Below are positions 1-8,514 of a stretch of DNA of 64,000 nt, one piece after another; the stretch's first letter is position 1, and the number at the start of each line of letters is the position of its first letter. The DNA lies in assembly GCF_028728065.1 (NCBI RefSeq), contig NZ_CP117812.1, forward strand, positions 2,356,001 through 2,420,000, given 5' to 3'. This DNA is from Lentisphaera profundi (GTDB lineage: Bacteria; Verrucomicrobiota; Lentisphaeria; Lentisphaerales; Lentisphaeraceae). The notes beneath the pieces were generated by a model. It saw only the letters and a list, made by a program, of their open reading frames with translations. It ran no database searches and was not told the origin of the DNA. The position numbers and the translations under genes were made by a program.

Positions 1-278
1 AAATCCGCATCAATTTTGGGCTCCGGAATATTAGTCACATCAAGTGAAACAATATCTCCCGCTTTGAGGATATAATGATGATCGTCAATGGCTTTGCCAT
101 TGATTTGAGAGCTTCCATCCTGTAAGGACTCAATCCAAACTTCTCGGGATCGATAGGTGAATTTGGTACACAAAAAATCTAAGACTTCATGGCCTTCCGT
201 TTCTCGAGTAATTTTTTTACGGACAAGTCGAAGCATTTCTTCAATTTCTTCAGCCGTCTTGGGTACTTTACTCGACAT
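1..278 (-). CDS. S4-domain protein, probable RluA-type pseudouridine synthase (partial)
   Basis: The first 92 residues are visible; the gene runs off the left edge. The start is ATG at 278-276, overlapping the 3' end of yicC by 11 bp. After a charged N-terminal stretch, residues about 35-85 look like an S4 RNA-binding domain: a basic helix (RSREVWIESLQDG), then INGK and LKAGDIVSL, the usual S4 end. Such an S4 domain commonly precedes the catalytic domain in RluA-family pseudouridine synthases, which would fit an RNA-modification role. The catalytic domain is outside the window, so the family is an inference. It continues the minus-strand ruvA-ruvB-yicC operon. Confidence 0.55.
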   Translation of the reverse strand, partial: MSSKVPKTAEEIEEMLRLVRKKITRETEGHEVLDFLCTKFTYRSREVWIESLQDGSSQINGKAIDDHHYILKAGDIVSLDVTNIPEPKIDAD

Positions 279-1140
279 TAGCCATCTGCTCACGACACTT
301 TTCTAATTCTGCTTTAAAGCGAACTACGAGTGCTGACAAACTTGCGTGACTCGATTTTGATCCCGTCGTATTAACTTCTCTGCCCATTTCTTGCATGAGG
401 AAATCCATTTCACGGCCCACCGGCTCAGTCTTATCAATAAGTTTTTTAAATTGCTTTAAATGAGCCTGTAAACGAACCACTTCTTCAGTAATATCGCTTC
501 TATCGCTATAAATAATCAGTTCTTGAGCAATGCGATTTTCATCGATATCTACATCGAGTGCCGCTTCTTTGATTCTTTCACTTAGACGTTCGCGATATTC
601 TTCTAAGGCCTGAGGATAAGTGGATTCAATTTCTTGCTGTAAGTCATGCATGAGTTCATAGCGCTTCACCAAATCGACTTTCATTTCCGCACCTTCTCTG
701 GTGCGATTTTCAAGTAATTGAATTAAGGCTTTATCTAAAGCTTCACTCGCACATACAATGAGCTTTGCTTCATCAAAAGACTTACCACTATCTTCCAATA
801 CTCCAGGGATGCTCATTAAGCGCACTGTATCCGGAGTGAAGTCCATTCCAATTTCTTGATGGATTTCTTTGAGTTGATCAATATACGAAAGTATCAATTC
901 TTTATTGATTTTAGCTTTTGATGCGCCGGAATTTAATGAAATACTGAGGCTGCCAGTCACCATTCCACGCGCTAATACTGCACCAATTTTCTTCCGGATA
1001 ATGCCTTCTAAAGCTAGATATTCACGTGGGTAATTCACCCGCATATCTAAGCCTTTACGATTCACTGTAGATAACTCTACAATAATACTAAAATCTTCTA
1101 TGCTGGCTTCGCCGCGGCCATAACCCGTCATACTTTTCAT
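268..1140 (-). CDS. yicC: YicC-family endoribonuclease-like protein
   Basis: A 290-aa protein with the family's typical N-terminus (MKSMTGYGRGEA) and the conserved C-terminal block (MDFLMQEMGREVNT, then SVRFKAELEKCREQ-type ending, here VVRFKAELEKCREQ). E. coli YicC is about the same length and is described as an endoribonuclease affecting small-RNA turnover; its role here is inferred from family only. The ATG at 1140 shares a 4-nt ATGA overlap with the ruvB stop codon, so the two genes are probably translationally coupled. Position between ruvB and an S4-domain gene suggests one operon. The family assignment is firm, the cellular substrate unknown. Confidence 0.9.
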   Translation of the reverse strand: MKSMTGYGRGEASIEDFSIIVELSTVNRKGLDMRVNYPREYLALEGIIRKKIGAVLARGMVTGSLSISLNSGASKAKINKELILSYIDQLKEIHQEIGMDFTPDTVRLMSIPGVLEDSGKSFDEAKLIVCASEALDKALIQLLENRTREGAEMKVDLVKRYELMHDLQQEIESTYPQALEEYRERLSERIKEAALDVDIDENRIAQELIIYSDRSDITEEVVRLQAHLKQFKKLIDKTEPVGREMDFLMQEMGREVNTTGSKSSHASLSALVVRFKAELEKCREQMANVE

Positions 1141-2162
1141 AATTTTGGTAAATCCTGTTCATTGCTTTGGTTTTCTTGAACGCCAAGCATTTGTTTAGTT
1201 TTTCGTGAAATAACTCGTCCTGTTTGTGTCCGCACTAAATATCCTTCTTGAATCAAGTAGGGCTCATAGACTTCTTCTAATGTCCCGACTTCTTCGCCTA
1301 CGCTTACAGCAATATTTTTTATGCCTACGGGGCCACATTCGAAATTGAAAGCAATTGTTTTCAAAATTTTCTTATCCATTTCATCCAAGCCATTGCTATC
1401 AATATTCAACATATTCAAGGCTTTATTCGCCAGCTCCAAAGTCACAAAGCCATCTGCTTTCACTTGTGCATAATCACGCACCCAATGTAAGAGGTTGTTG
1501 GCAATACGCGGTGTTCCACGACTGCGGCCGGCCACTTCATCACTCGCTTGATGATCCATTTCGCATTTAATGAGTTCAGATGAACGTTTCACGATGCGAC
1601 CTAATTCTTCTGGACTATAATACTCCAAGCGATGAACATGCTGACACCTAGATCTAAGTGGGGCCGAACATAAGCCTAAGCGCGTTGTGGCTCCCACTAA
1701 AGTGAATTTAGGAATATTGAGTCGTACTGACCTCGCCCCCACACCTTGATCAATCATGATGTCGATAAAAAAATCTTCCATTGCCGAGTACAGGTATTCT
1801 TCAATGGCAATTGGGAGGCGATGAATTTCATCGATAAATAAAATATCTCCATCAGTCAAACTCGTGAGTAAGCCAGCTAGATCGCCTGGTTTTTCTAGGA
1901 CTGGGCCGGAAGAAGTTTTAATTCCTTTGCCACGTTCATTAGCCACTATGTAGGCTAAAGTCGTCTTACCTAAGCCAGGAGGACCACTCAAAATAAAGTG
2001 CCCCATGGCTTCATCGCGCATCTTGGCCGCTTCCACAAAAATCGACAAGCGTTCTTTTACTTGATCTTGCCCGGGGAAATCCACAAAGTACTTGGGACGC
2101 AAAATATTTTCGCTTTCGCCACTCTCTTTTTTAAGAGTTGATTCAAAAAAGTTTTCAGACAT
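1137..2162 (-). CDS. ruvB: Holliday junction branch migration helicase RuvB
   Basis: A 341-aa AAA+ ATPase. It has the RuvB order of motifs: the N-terminal DFPGQDQVKERL block, Walker A GPPGLGKTT (about residue 60), Walker B DILFIDEIHRL (about 105), the sensor region GATTRLG, and a C-terminal winged-helix domain with VGEEVGTLEEVYEPYLIQ and the GRVIS end. RuvB forms hexamers that drive branch migration of RuvA-bound Holliday junctions during recombinational repair. The gene lies 6 nt downstream of ruvA and overlaps yicC by 4 nt. No ruvC is seen nearby. Length and motifs are normal. Confidence 0.98.
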   Translation of the reverse strand: MSENFFESTLKKESGESENILRPKYFVDFPGQDQVKERLSIFVEAAKMRDEAMGHFILSGPPGLGKTTLAYIVANERGKGIKTSSGPVLEKPGDLAGLLTSLTDGDILFIDEIHRLPIAIEEYLYSAMEDFFIDIMIDQGVGARSVRLNIPKFTLVGATTRLGLCSAPLRSRCQHVHRLEYYSPEELGRIVKRSSELIKCEMDHQASDEVAGRSRGTPRIANNLLHWVRDYAQVKADGFVTLELANKALNMLNIDSNGLDEMDKKILKTIAFNFECGPVGIKNIAVSVGEEVGTLEEVYEPYLIQEGYLVRTQTGRVISRKTKQMLGVQENQSNEQDLPKL

Positions 2163-2168
2163 ATTGAC

Positions 2169-2789
2169 CTAGCTATTCAATGCAGACAGAGCTGCTTTAA
2201 TTATATTTTCTGAATTGCGTTGCTCCACAGTCAGTGAATCAAAGATACTCTTGACCGTTTTCCTAATCATATCTGGACGGTAACCCAAAGCTTCTAAAGC
2301 CATAATGGCATCATTGAATGCTTCTTTATCTTGTGCAGACATATCGTCATCTGCTATCCTTGCGACCATCGCAGAAGTGAGGCCTAAAGCACTTACTTTA
2401 TCTCGCAATTCAACGACCATGCGCTCTGCCATTCTTTTCCCGACACCTGAAACCTTACTCAAGATTTTTACATTGCCTTCCTGAATCGCTTCACAAAATG
2501 TTTCAATCGGAAAGGCTGATAGCGCGGCTAAGGCCAATTTTGGACCAATGCCACTCACTGATGTAATCATCTTAAAAAAACTTCTTTCGTCATCTGTCGC
2601 AAAACCATAAAGACTCATGGCGTCTTCTCGTACCACCATATGAATCCGCAACGCCACCGGTGAGCCTACTTTTGGCAGGCGATCATAAGTGCTCATGGGT
2701 ATATCTACATAGTACCCGACTCCACCTACATCGATCACTGCACTGCTCAATTCGAGCTCAACTAACTGCCCTTTTAAATGCGCTATCAT
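2169..2789 (-). CDS. ruvA: Holliday junction DNA-binding protein RuvA
   Basis: A 206-aa protein with the RuvA N-terminal OB fold (MIAHLKGQLVEL, then VGYYVDIP), two helix-hairpin-helix motifs (VSGIGPKLALAALSA and VSGVGKRMAERMVVEL) and a C-terminal three-helix domain that contacts RuvB (EALGYRPDMIRKTV). RuvA tetramers bind the four-way junction and load RuvB. It is the first gene of the minus-strand ruvA-ruvB-yicC operon. The 125-bp gap to the divergent gene at 2915 should hold its promoter. Length is typical. Confidence 0.98.
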   Translation of the reverse strand: MIAHLKGQLVELELSSAVIDVGGVGYYVDIPMSTYDRLPKVGSPVALRIHMVVREDAMSLYGFATDDERSFFKMITSVSGIGPKLALAALSAFPIETFCEAIQEGNVKILSKVSGVGKRMAERMVVELRDKVSALGLTSAMVARIADDDMSAQDKEAFNDAIMALEALGYRPDMIRKTVKSIFDSLTVEQRNSENIIKAALSALNS

Positions 2790-2914
2790 TATAGTGACCT
2801 TAATTAATTTAAAAATATCAATGAATATAGGTTAAACTGTCTTCATTTCCCGACAATTTCAGATAAAGCTGCTTAAAAACTTTGATTGCCAATTCTCAAA
2901 GCATACCTTATAAA

Positions 2915-3589
2915 ATGATAAAGAAGATGGAAATAATTTTTAATAATGAAGCTGATGGTGAACCCATTAGTTGGGGCTTTGATTATACCCATACCAAAAG
3001 TATAAATATCCAGCAAGATGGCAATGACTCAAAGGCTGATTGGTTGAAGCTAGATAATCATAAATGTGCCAACTGTACCCTTGCACAAGGCGATTACCCT
3101 ACTTGTCCTGCAGCACGAGCACTGAATTCTTATGCCAAAAATATCATCAATAAAAAGTCTATTGATAAAGCCACTGTGAAAGTATGGGAGAGCTCTGGTC
3201 GCTATATAGAATTTAAAGATCGACCACTGCAAGATATTACTGGTGAACTTGTACGAATTGCCGTTTTTCAATCTGCCTGCCCCGTTGGCCGCCAAGCAAG
3301 AAAAATCATCGATTTCATCCCCCCTTTTCCCACAAAAGAAGAAGTCATTCATGCTTTTACTTTATTTTTTGCGGTACAAAAACTTCAGAATGAGAATCGT
3401 GACGACAAAAAGGATGCTGATTACCTCAACATCCTCAATGATTTATTTACTAACCTAAGTCATCGCGTTCAAGACTTTGCCAAAGGTGACGCTGGTATCA
3501 ATGGCGTACTTATTTATCACTCATTAACAGTGCTGATGTCACTCTCTATCACCAAGCAGTTAGAACATAAACTCAAATCATTCGATTAA
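2915..3589 (+). CDS. Conserved-looking hypothetical protein with Cys motifs
   Basis: I do not recognise this family. The protein is about 225 aa, soluble, with no signal peptide or membrane segment. It contains a cysteine cluster CANC, then CP 11 residues further on, and an ACPVGRQARK segment later, so a metal site is possible but unproven. The C-terminal third is helical. The start is uncertain: ATG codons at 2915 and 2927 and a TTG at 2882 are in frame, and none has a convincing Shine-Dalgarno sequence. It is divergent from ruvA and upstream of mscS in the same direction, with 72 bp between. Confidence 0.65.
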   Translation: MIKKMEIIFNNEADGEPISWGFDYTHTKSINIQQDGNDSKADWLKLDNHKCANCTLAQGDYPTCPAARALNSYAKNIINKKSIDKATVKVWESSGRYIEFKDRPLQDITGELVRIAVFQSACPVGRQARKIIDFIPPFPTKEEVIHAFTLFFAVQKLQNENRDDKKDADYLNILNDLFTNLSHRVQDFAKGDAGINGVLIYHSLTVLMSLSITKQLEHKLKSFD

Positions 3590-3661
3590 ATCATTACTAA
3601 ATTTGGTGTTTTTTATTCTATCCACTATTTTGTTTCACATAACAAAAAATAGGATAGAATT

Positions 3662-4570
3662 ATGAACTCATTTTTATTTGCTGCCGCTGATGCTGTAGCT
3701 CCAACTGAAGCAGATGCCATCATAGGCAGTGAACCAATGTCTGAATCAACTTTTCCCCTCATGGAAAAAGGTTTCGAATTTTTACAAGTGTATGGTCTCC
3801 CCATTATCCATGCCATCATCATTTACTTTATTGGTGTCAAAGTTGTTCGCTATGCAACGAAATATATTTGCCACTTAATGAAAAAAAGTAAAACTGATGA
3901 AACATTAGTGAAATTTGCTAGCCACCTCATCAATGCAACAGGAGTCGTCTTTGTCATCATTGGTGCATTAACTAAGCTTGGCATGCCAACCACTTCCATG
4001 GTCGCAGTTGTCGGTGCCGCAGGCCTTGCGATTGGCCTCTCTTTACAAGGAGCACTTTCAAATTTTGCTGCGGGTATTTTAATTATTATGTTCAAACCTT
4101 TCAAGGTCGGTGATCTTATTGATGCCGGCGGAACCGTCGGCACTGTACGTGAAATAGAACTTTTCACCTCTAAACTCATTACTCCTGATAATAAAACTGC
4201 CGTCATTCCTAATTCATTACTCACTGCAGACAAAATTATCAACTTTACCGAAACAGAAGACATCCGTGTTGACTTAACTTTCGGCTGTAGCTATGGCGAT
4301 GATAATGACAAAGTTAAAAGTGTACTAATGAATATCTTGACCTCTGACCCTAGAGTTCTAACAGAACCTGCACCAATGGTTTCTATTTCAGGTCATGGTG
4401 ATAGCAGTATTAACTACGCAGTTCGCCCTTGGTGTAAAGCTGTAAATTACTGGGATGTATATTTCGATATGCATGAAAAAGTCAAAAAAGAATTTGATGC
4501 TCAAGGTATATCTATACCATTCCCACAAAGAGATCTACACATCGTTTCAGGCACAGGTAAAATTTCTTAA
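3662..4570 (+). CDS. mscS: Small-conductance mechanosensitive channel MscS
   Basis: A 302-aa MscS-type channel that opens under membrane tension to release solutes during hypo-osmotic shock. Residues about 1-45 form an N-terminal region before the membrane part. Transmembrane helices are at about 46-65 and 85-105. The pore helix TM3 has the Gly/Ala pattern VGAAGLAIGLSLQGALSNFA, followed by the beta-domain signature FKPFKVGDLIDAGGTVGTV. The cytoplasmic domain ends with SIPFPQRDLHIV, as usual for the family. The E. coli protein is 286 aa, so length is normal. A Rho-independent terminator follows at 4599. Confidence 0.95.
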   Translation: MNSFLFAAADAVAPTEADAIIGSEPMSESTFPLMEKGFEFLQVYGLPIIHAIIIYFIGVKVVRYATKYICHLMKKSKTDETLVKFASHLINATGVVFVIIGALTKLGMPTTSMVAVVGAAGLAIGLSLQGALSNFAAGILIIMFKPFKVGDLIDAGGTVGTVREIELFTSKLITPDNKTAVIPNSLLTADKIINFTETEDIRVDLTFGCSYGDDNDKVKSVLMNILTSDPRVLTEPAPMVSISGHGDSSINYAVRPWCKAVNYWDVYFDMHEKVKKEFDAQGISIPFPQRDLHIVSGTGKIS

Positions 4571-4598
4571 TTCATTAGTTAGTTAAGAAATATCGACT

Positions 4599-4629
4599 AA
4601 AAGAGCTGCTTTCTTAGGCAGCTCTTTTT
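4599..4629. terminator. Bidirectional terminator between mscS and dgt
   Basis: The inverted repeat AAAGAGCTGC/GCAGCTCTTT with an 8-nt loop is followed by a T run on the plus strand and mirrored by an A run on the other side. It sits between the converging 3' ends of mscS and the dGTPase gene and can serve both. Confidence 0.8.
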
Positions 4630-6076
4630 ATTGCTTTCTCTTGAGTAAATCTTCGTAGGTTGTGACTGCATAAGTATCGGTCATACCCGATAACATATCG
4701 GTCATTAACTGCATACGACAATAAGCTTCTGGAAACTCCCCTTGCTGAACGGCATGGTGAAAAACGCGACGATAGTTTTCTGAAATTCGTTCAAAGACAT
4801 ACTTTGAATAAGGACTCGCTAGCTCACCCTTGTCTTCACAATCATTAATTGCCTCCCAAAATATATCGAGTAGACCGGTAATTGTATTAAAGCCTTGAAG
4901 CTCTAGCCCTAGGACATCACGATTGCGGTATATGTGGCGATAGCAAAATTTCTTTAATAATGCTGACAAACGCTTCGCTCCACAAACTACAAGTAAGTCC
5001 TGCTTAAACTCACCCTTCAAAATCGCCATATAATTATCTGTAAATGCCTGGCGAGCACTCTGCATTAAAGTATTAATTGCATAGACTCGAAATTTGACCA
5101 TGGCGATATCATTAAGTTCATGATAAGATAAATCATCAATATCGGAGTAATTCCCATAATCTCTGGACGTACGATTAATGACTTCCGATACATGCTCATC
5201 GGGATCCTCTTCATTAGCAGATTTTAGAAATGAAATAATATCTGCATAAGAAATAACACCTTTTTTTACGGCATCTTCGATATCTAAAACTGAGTAAGCA
5301 ATATCATCGCAGGCTTCCATAATATAAGTTAATGGATTTCTTTGTTCATGTAAACCCGTGTACGATTCTATCTCATCTATGACAGCTTTTTCAGATGCAA
5401 AATAGCCAAACTTGCCCTTAGCTAAGTCTTGCTTTTTATTCACCTTATGAGAAGGAACTATATACTTTAGTAAAGCAGATAAAGTCCCAAGCGTTAAATT
5501 TAAGCCATACAGATCATTAAGCACCTGAAGATGAGTCACAATCCTTACTGTTTGAGCATTTCCTTCAAACTTCAAAAAATCTTGTTGCTGTTGCTCAGTA
5601 AAACCCTTAAATAAGCCCGGCTCTGCTTCAAGCCTGCGCCTAAACCAATACTGAATCGCACTTTCCCCTTCATGACCAAAAGGAGGGTTACCCATATCGT
5701 GTACTAAGCCAATAGTGGCTAAAACTACGGGTATATTTCTTTGTGGTAAAATCGCATCCGGAAAAAGCTCCGGTGAATTAAATACCAAATCATTCCCAAA
5801 ACTTCTCGCTAGACTACTCACCTCGTAACTATGAGTTAAACGACGACGAATAGTATCGTATTTTTTCTCTAGCGGAAAAACCTGAGTTTTATCTATCAAG
5901 CGACGAAAAGGCGTAGAGAATAAAATACGATCATGATCGGATTCAAATGCTGTACGTGCTCCCGAATAAGCATTCGGCAAGGGCTCACGTTTATGTGCAA
6001 TATCTTTCATACGTACTGGACACATAAGCTTTGGCCAGAATGATTTTATTAGGTCCTGATCATAAACGTTCGGCAT
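4628..6076 (-). CDS. dgt: dGTPase-family deoxynucleoside triphosphate triphosphohydrolase
   Basis: A 482-aa HD-superfamily protein. The metal-binding HD motif is clear: THSYEVSSLARS supplies the first His, LVHDMGNPPFGHEGE the HD pair and further ligands. The conserved N-terminal SDHDRILFSTPFRRL matches dGTPases, which cleave dGTP to deoxyguanosine and triphosphate and so set dNTP pools. Length fits the long E. coli-like class. The ATG overlaps the stop of the upstream HAD phosphatase gene by one base (TAATG), implying translational coupling with it. It is the last gene of a minus-strand operon. Confidence 0.92.
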   Translation of the reverse strand: MPNVYDQDLIKSFWPKLMCPVRMKDIAHKREPLPNAYSGARTAFESDHDRILFSTPFRRLIDKTQVFPLEKKYDTIRRRLTHSYEVSSLARSFGNDLVFNSPELFPDAILPQRNIPVVLATIGLVHDMGNPPFGHEGESAIQYWFRRRLEAEPGLFKGFTEQQQQDFLKFEGNAQTVRIVTHLQVLNDLYGLNLTLGTLSALLKYIVPSHKVNKKQDLAKGKFGYFASEKAVIDEIESYTGLHEQRNPLTYIMEACDDIAYSVLDIEDAVKKGVISYADIISFLKSANEEDPDEHVSEVINRTSRDYGNYSDIDDLSYHELNDIAMVKFRVYAINTLMQSARQAFTDNYMAILKGEFKQDLLVVCGAKRLSALLKKFCYRHIYRNRDVLGLELQGFNTITGLLDIFWEAINDCEDKGELASPYSKYVFERISENYRRVFHHAVQQGEFPEAYCRMQLMTDMLSGMTDTYAVTTYEDLLKRKQ

Positions 6077-6792
6077 TAGAGCTCTGACTCCAAAATTTTA
6101 TCAATATCTAAAATGGTATTAGACACGTAATCACTTTCTTTATTACCTTCTGAAAAACTAGTAAATTTCGGTAGAATCCAAAATGTTTTGATTCCAGCTG
6201 CCTTCGCACCCTTTATGTCTGAGTTTAATGAATCCCCTGAATGAATAGCTTCATTTGGCAAACAATTGGCTACGCTACAAGCTTTATCAAAAATGCTTTT
6301 AGCTGGCTTTTGCTCGGGCTCGAGGCCGCCAATAATAATATGGTCACAATAATCTTTCATCTTTACTTGCTCAACTTTTGGGATTTGTGAGTACGCTGGA
6401 CCATTAGTAATAAGAATGATTTTGTACTGACTACGCAAAGTCTTTAACATTGCGGTTACACCTAAATAAAAATCATAGTATTCAATGCGTTTTTTATCAA
6501 ATAAGGATACATAAGACATCAGATCATCAGTGGCTTTGATCTCATGTTTCTTTAAAAAATAATCAAAAACAAAATGACGATAATCGGATTCATCATCAAT
6601 GACTGAAGTCAATTGCTTAAGCTCTTCATCAAGCTCACGGTAAATAGCCGCTAAGTACTGACTCACAAAAGTCTCATGATCAAAATGATCATGAGATGAA
6701 AGCTCATTAATTAGCCAATTGACGGCTTTTAGATTGGCACCCTGTGTATCACAGAGTGTATCATCCATATCAAAAAATAAAGCCTTGAACAA
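6076..6792 (-). CDS. HAD-superfamily phosphatase, nucleotidase-like
   Basis: A 238-aa haloacid dehalogenase-type hydrolase. Motif I is FFDMDDTLCDT (nucleophile and acid Asp), motif II is ILITNG, motif III includes a Lys near KPAKSIFDKA, and motif IV is GDSLNSDIKGAKAAG. A helical cap lies between motifs I and II (subclass IA), as in the YjjG nucleotidase and N-acylneuraminate phosphatase groups. The direct translational coupling to a dGTPase favours a (deoxy)nucleotide substrate, but that is inference; HAD substrates cannot be read from sequence. It starts 4 nt after the upstream propeller gene ends. Confidence 0.85.
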   Translation of the reverse strand: MFKALFFDMDDTLCDTQGANLKAVNWLINELSSHDHFDHETFVSQYLAAIYRELDEELKQLTSVIDDESDYRHFVFDYFLKKHEIKATDDLMSYVSLFDKKRIEYYDFYLGVTAMLKTLRSQYKIILITNGPAYSQIPKVEQVKMKDYCDHIIIGGLEPEQKPAKSIFDKACSVANCLPNEAIHSGDSLNSDIKGAKAAGIKTFWILPKFTSFSEGNKESDYVSNTILDIDKILESEL

Positions 6793-6796
6793 GTGC

Positions 6797-8500
6797 TTAT
6801 TTTCCTACTGCACGCATGCTTGTCTTGCCGTCTTTTAAGGCCACTGTATAAACTTCACGCCCACTAAGGTAATCAAATAAATGGATACGACCATTTTCAT
6901 TTAAACCTGCAACATTATTTCCGTCAATAACAACTTTATAAAGTGCTCCCGATTCAATTAATAATGATTTTGAATCGTTCACCACCCATTTATTACCATT
7001 GTATTCTGTTGTCAAAATTGCCTTACCACCTGCAATCACTAAGGAATCATCTGAAACAAATAATAAGGATTTAGCCGCAGTTACTTTTCTGGATAAAGAC
7101 GAAAATCTCGACGATTTCAGATTATAAACCAAGACCTCTGTACTCGCGTCGGCATCTACATATGAGATCGCACAATGCGCGGAACCAGGACTTAGAACTA
7201 CATTGATCTGACTTTCGCTATTGAGCGTCACAGGCAAATCAAAGTTCTTTACAGACTTCTTGCTTATATAGTTATAAATATATACTTTGTTAGAAGCGAC
7301 AAAGGCAATATCACCATTTGCAGAAATGTCTGCCGCAAGAGCGAAACCACCCGTACCAAACAAAGGGCGACCGACAAATGCTTTTTGGCGATAATCATAG
7401 AGTCTCCCCGACGCATCAACACCATAGCGACCATCACTACTCTGTCCCACTAAACCTTGAAAACGCCCTGTAGCAAATGACTTAGAAGCCACTTTACTCA
7501 CGCTCTTTGTTTCGATATTGATCTCATAGCTTTTATCCAGTTCATTGACGCGTAATACATCACCTGTGAATTTAGCTGTGCTAAATAATTGATAAGGGGC
7601 TTTAACATCCATTACTTTATTTGAACGCTTAATTAAGGATCCCACTGAGTAAGCACTTGAATCTGCGCTCATATTCATCTTCCCTACAGGGAATTTCCTA
7701 CTCACCTCTGATCGACCTGTGTCTAAATTGAGATTGCCACCATTAAAATAAGCTTTTGATAATTTATCATCACACTCAATTTCATTAATCGCAGAAGTCA
7801 ACATATAACTTTGTATCAAATCTCCAGTATTCGCATTATGCAAAGAGACACCACGGCCATTCTGGTGTAAAACCATAACTTTGCTACCATCTTCAGCTAT
7901 ACGTACTTTTCTGATTTTTCCTGTCACCTTCACAAAACTTTTCGCAGGCTTAAAAATCCATGTTTTTGGAGATTTCAAAATGATGAATCTTCTATCGTTA
8001 ACAAATATGTACTTACCATCTTTACTGATATCATACGCGTTGATAAATGTAGAATCTGGGAAAGGCAACTCTGCGCGTTTCACAATTTTACCATCGCGAT
8101 ATTCATAAAAATATATTTGTTTATTTGAGGATAAAGCTATCGTGCTATCATAACCCGTAACGTGTAATTCTACACTAGAAGAAATAGCATAATTGAGTCG
8201 TAGACTTGCTTTCTCTACTCCATTTTTATCCAAAACTTTTAACTGCTTTGTTTGGCCTTCTAAAGCCACAATATAACTATCATCACTACTAAATTTGGCT
8301 GTGGTTATTGTATAGCCATTACGATTCAAAAGTTTCTTTTCAGTGCCATTCTTGTCAAGTAAAACAAAGTCACGCCCCGCAACGAGGTATTCTTCGCCTG
8401 ATTTATCGAAGGAAACTTCTCCATTTCGATTCCCATGCTCATCAGCCGCAACGATAAAGCTTGAACAGAAAAAAGTACCCCATATTAGTTTCTTGTACAT
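6797..8500 (-). CDS. Secreted beta-propeller-like protein of unknown function
   Basis: A 567-aa protein that starts with a signal peptide (MYKKLIWGTFFCSSFIVAA, cleavage near residue 19). The rest is mostly beta strand with repeated units of 40-50 residues of the form D-x-S-x-D-x-S-Y-I-V-A / V-x-V-L-D-K-N-G, as in WD40/YVTN-type propellers. No catalytic residues can be identified. It most likely acts in the periplasm or at the outer membrane, possibly in binding. It lies between a symporter gene (14 bp upstream) and the HAD gene (4 bp downstream), probably cotranscribed. I do not recognise a specific family. Confidence 0.7.
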   Translation of the reverse strand: MYKKLIWGTFFCSSFIVAADEHGNRNGEVSFDKSGEEYLVAGRDFVLLDKNGTEKKLLNRNGYTITTAKFSSDDSYIVALEGQTKQLKVLDKNGVEKASLRLNYAISSSVELHVTGYDSTIALSSNKQIYFYEYRDGKIVKRAELPFPDSTFINAYDISKDGKYIFVNDRRFIILKSPKTWIFKPAKSFVKVTGKIRKVRIAEDGSKVMVLHQNGRGVSLHNANTGDLIQSYMLTSAINEIECDDKLSKAYFNGGNLNLDTGRSEVSRKFPVGKMNMSADSSAYSVGSLIKRSNKVMDVKAPYQLFSTAKFTGDVLRVNELDKSYEINIETKSVSKVASKSFATGRFQGLVGQSSDGRYGVDASGRLYDYRQKAFVGRPLFGTGGFALAADISANGDIAFVASNKVYIYNYISKKSVKNFDLPVTLNSESQINVVLSPGSAHCAISYVDADASTEVLVYNLKSSRFSSLSRKVTAAKSLLFVSDDSLVIAGGKAILTTEYNGNKWVVNDSKSLLIESGALYKVVIDGNNVAGLNENGRIHLFDYLSGREVYTVALKDGKTSMRAVGK

Positions 8501-8514
8501 ATCACACTCTCCAA

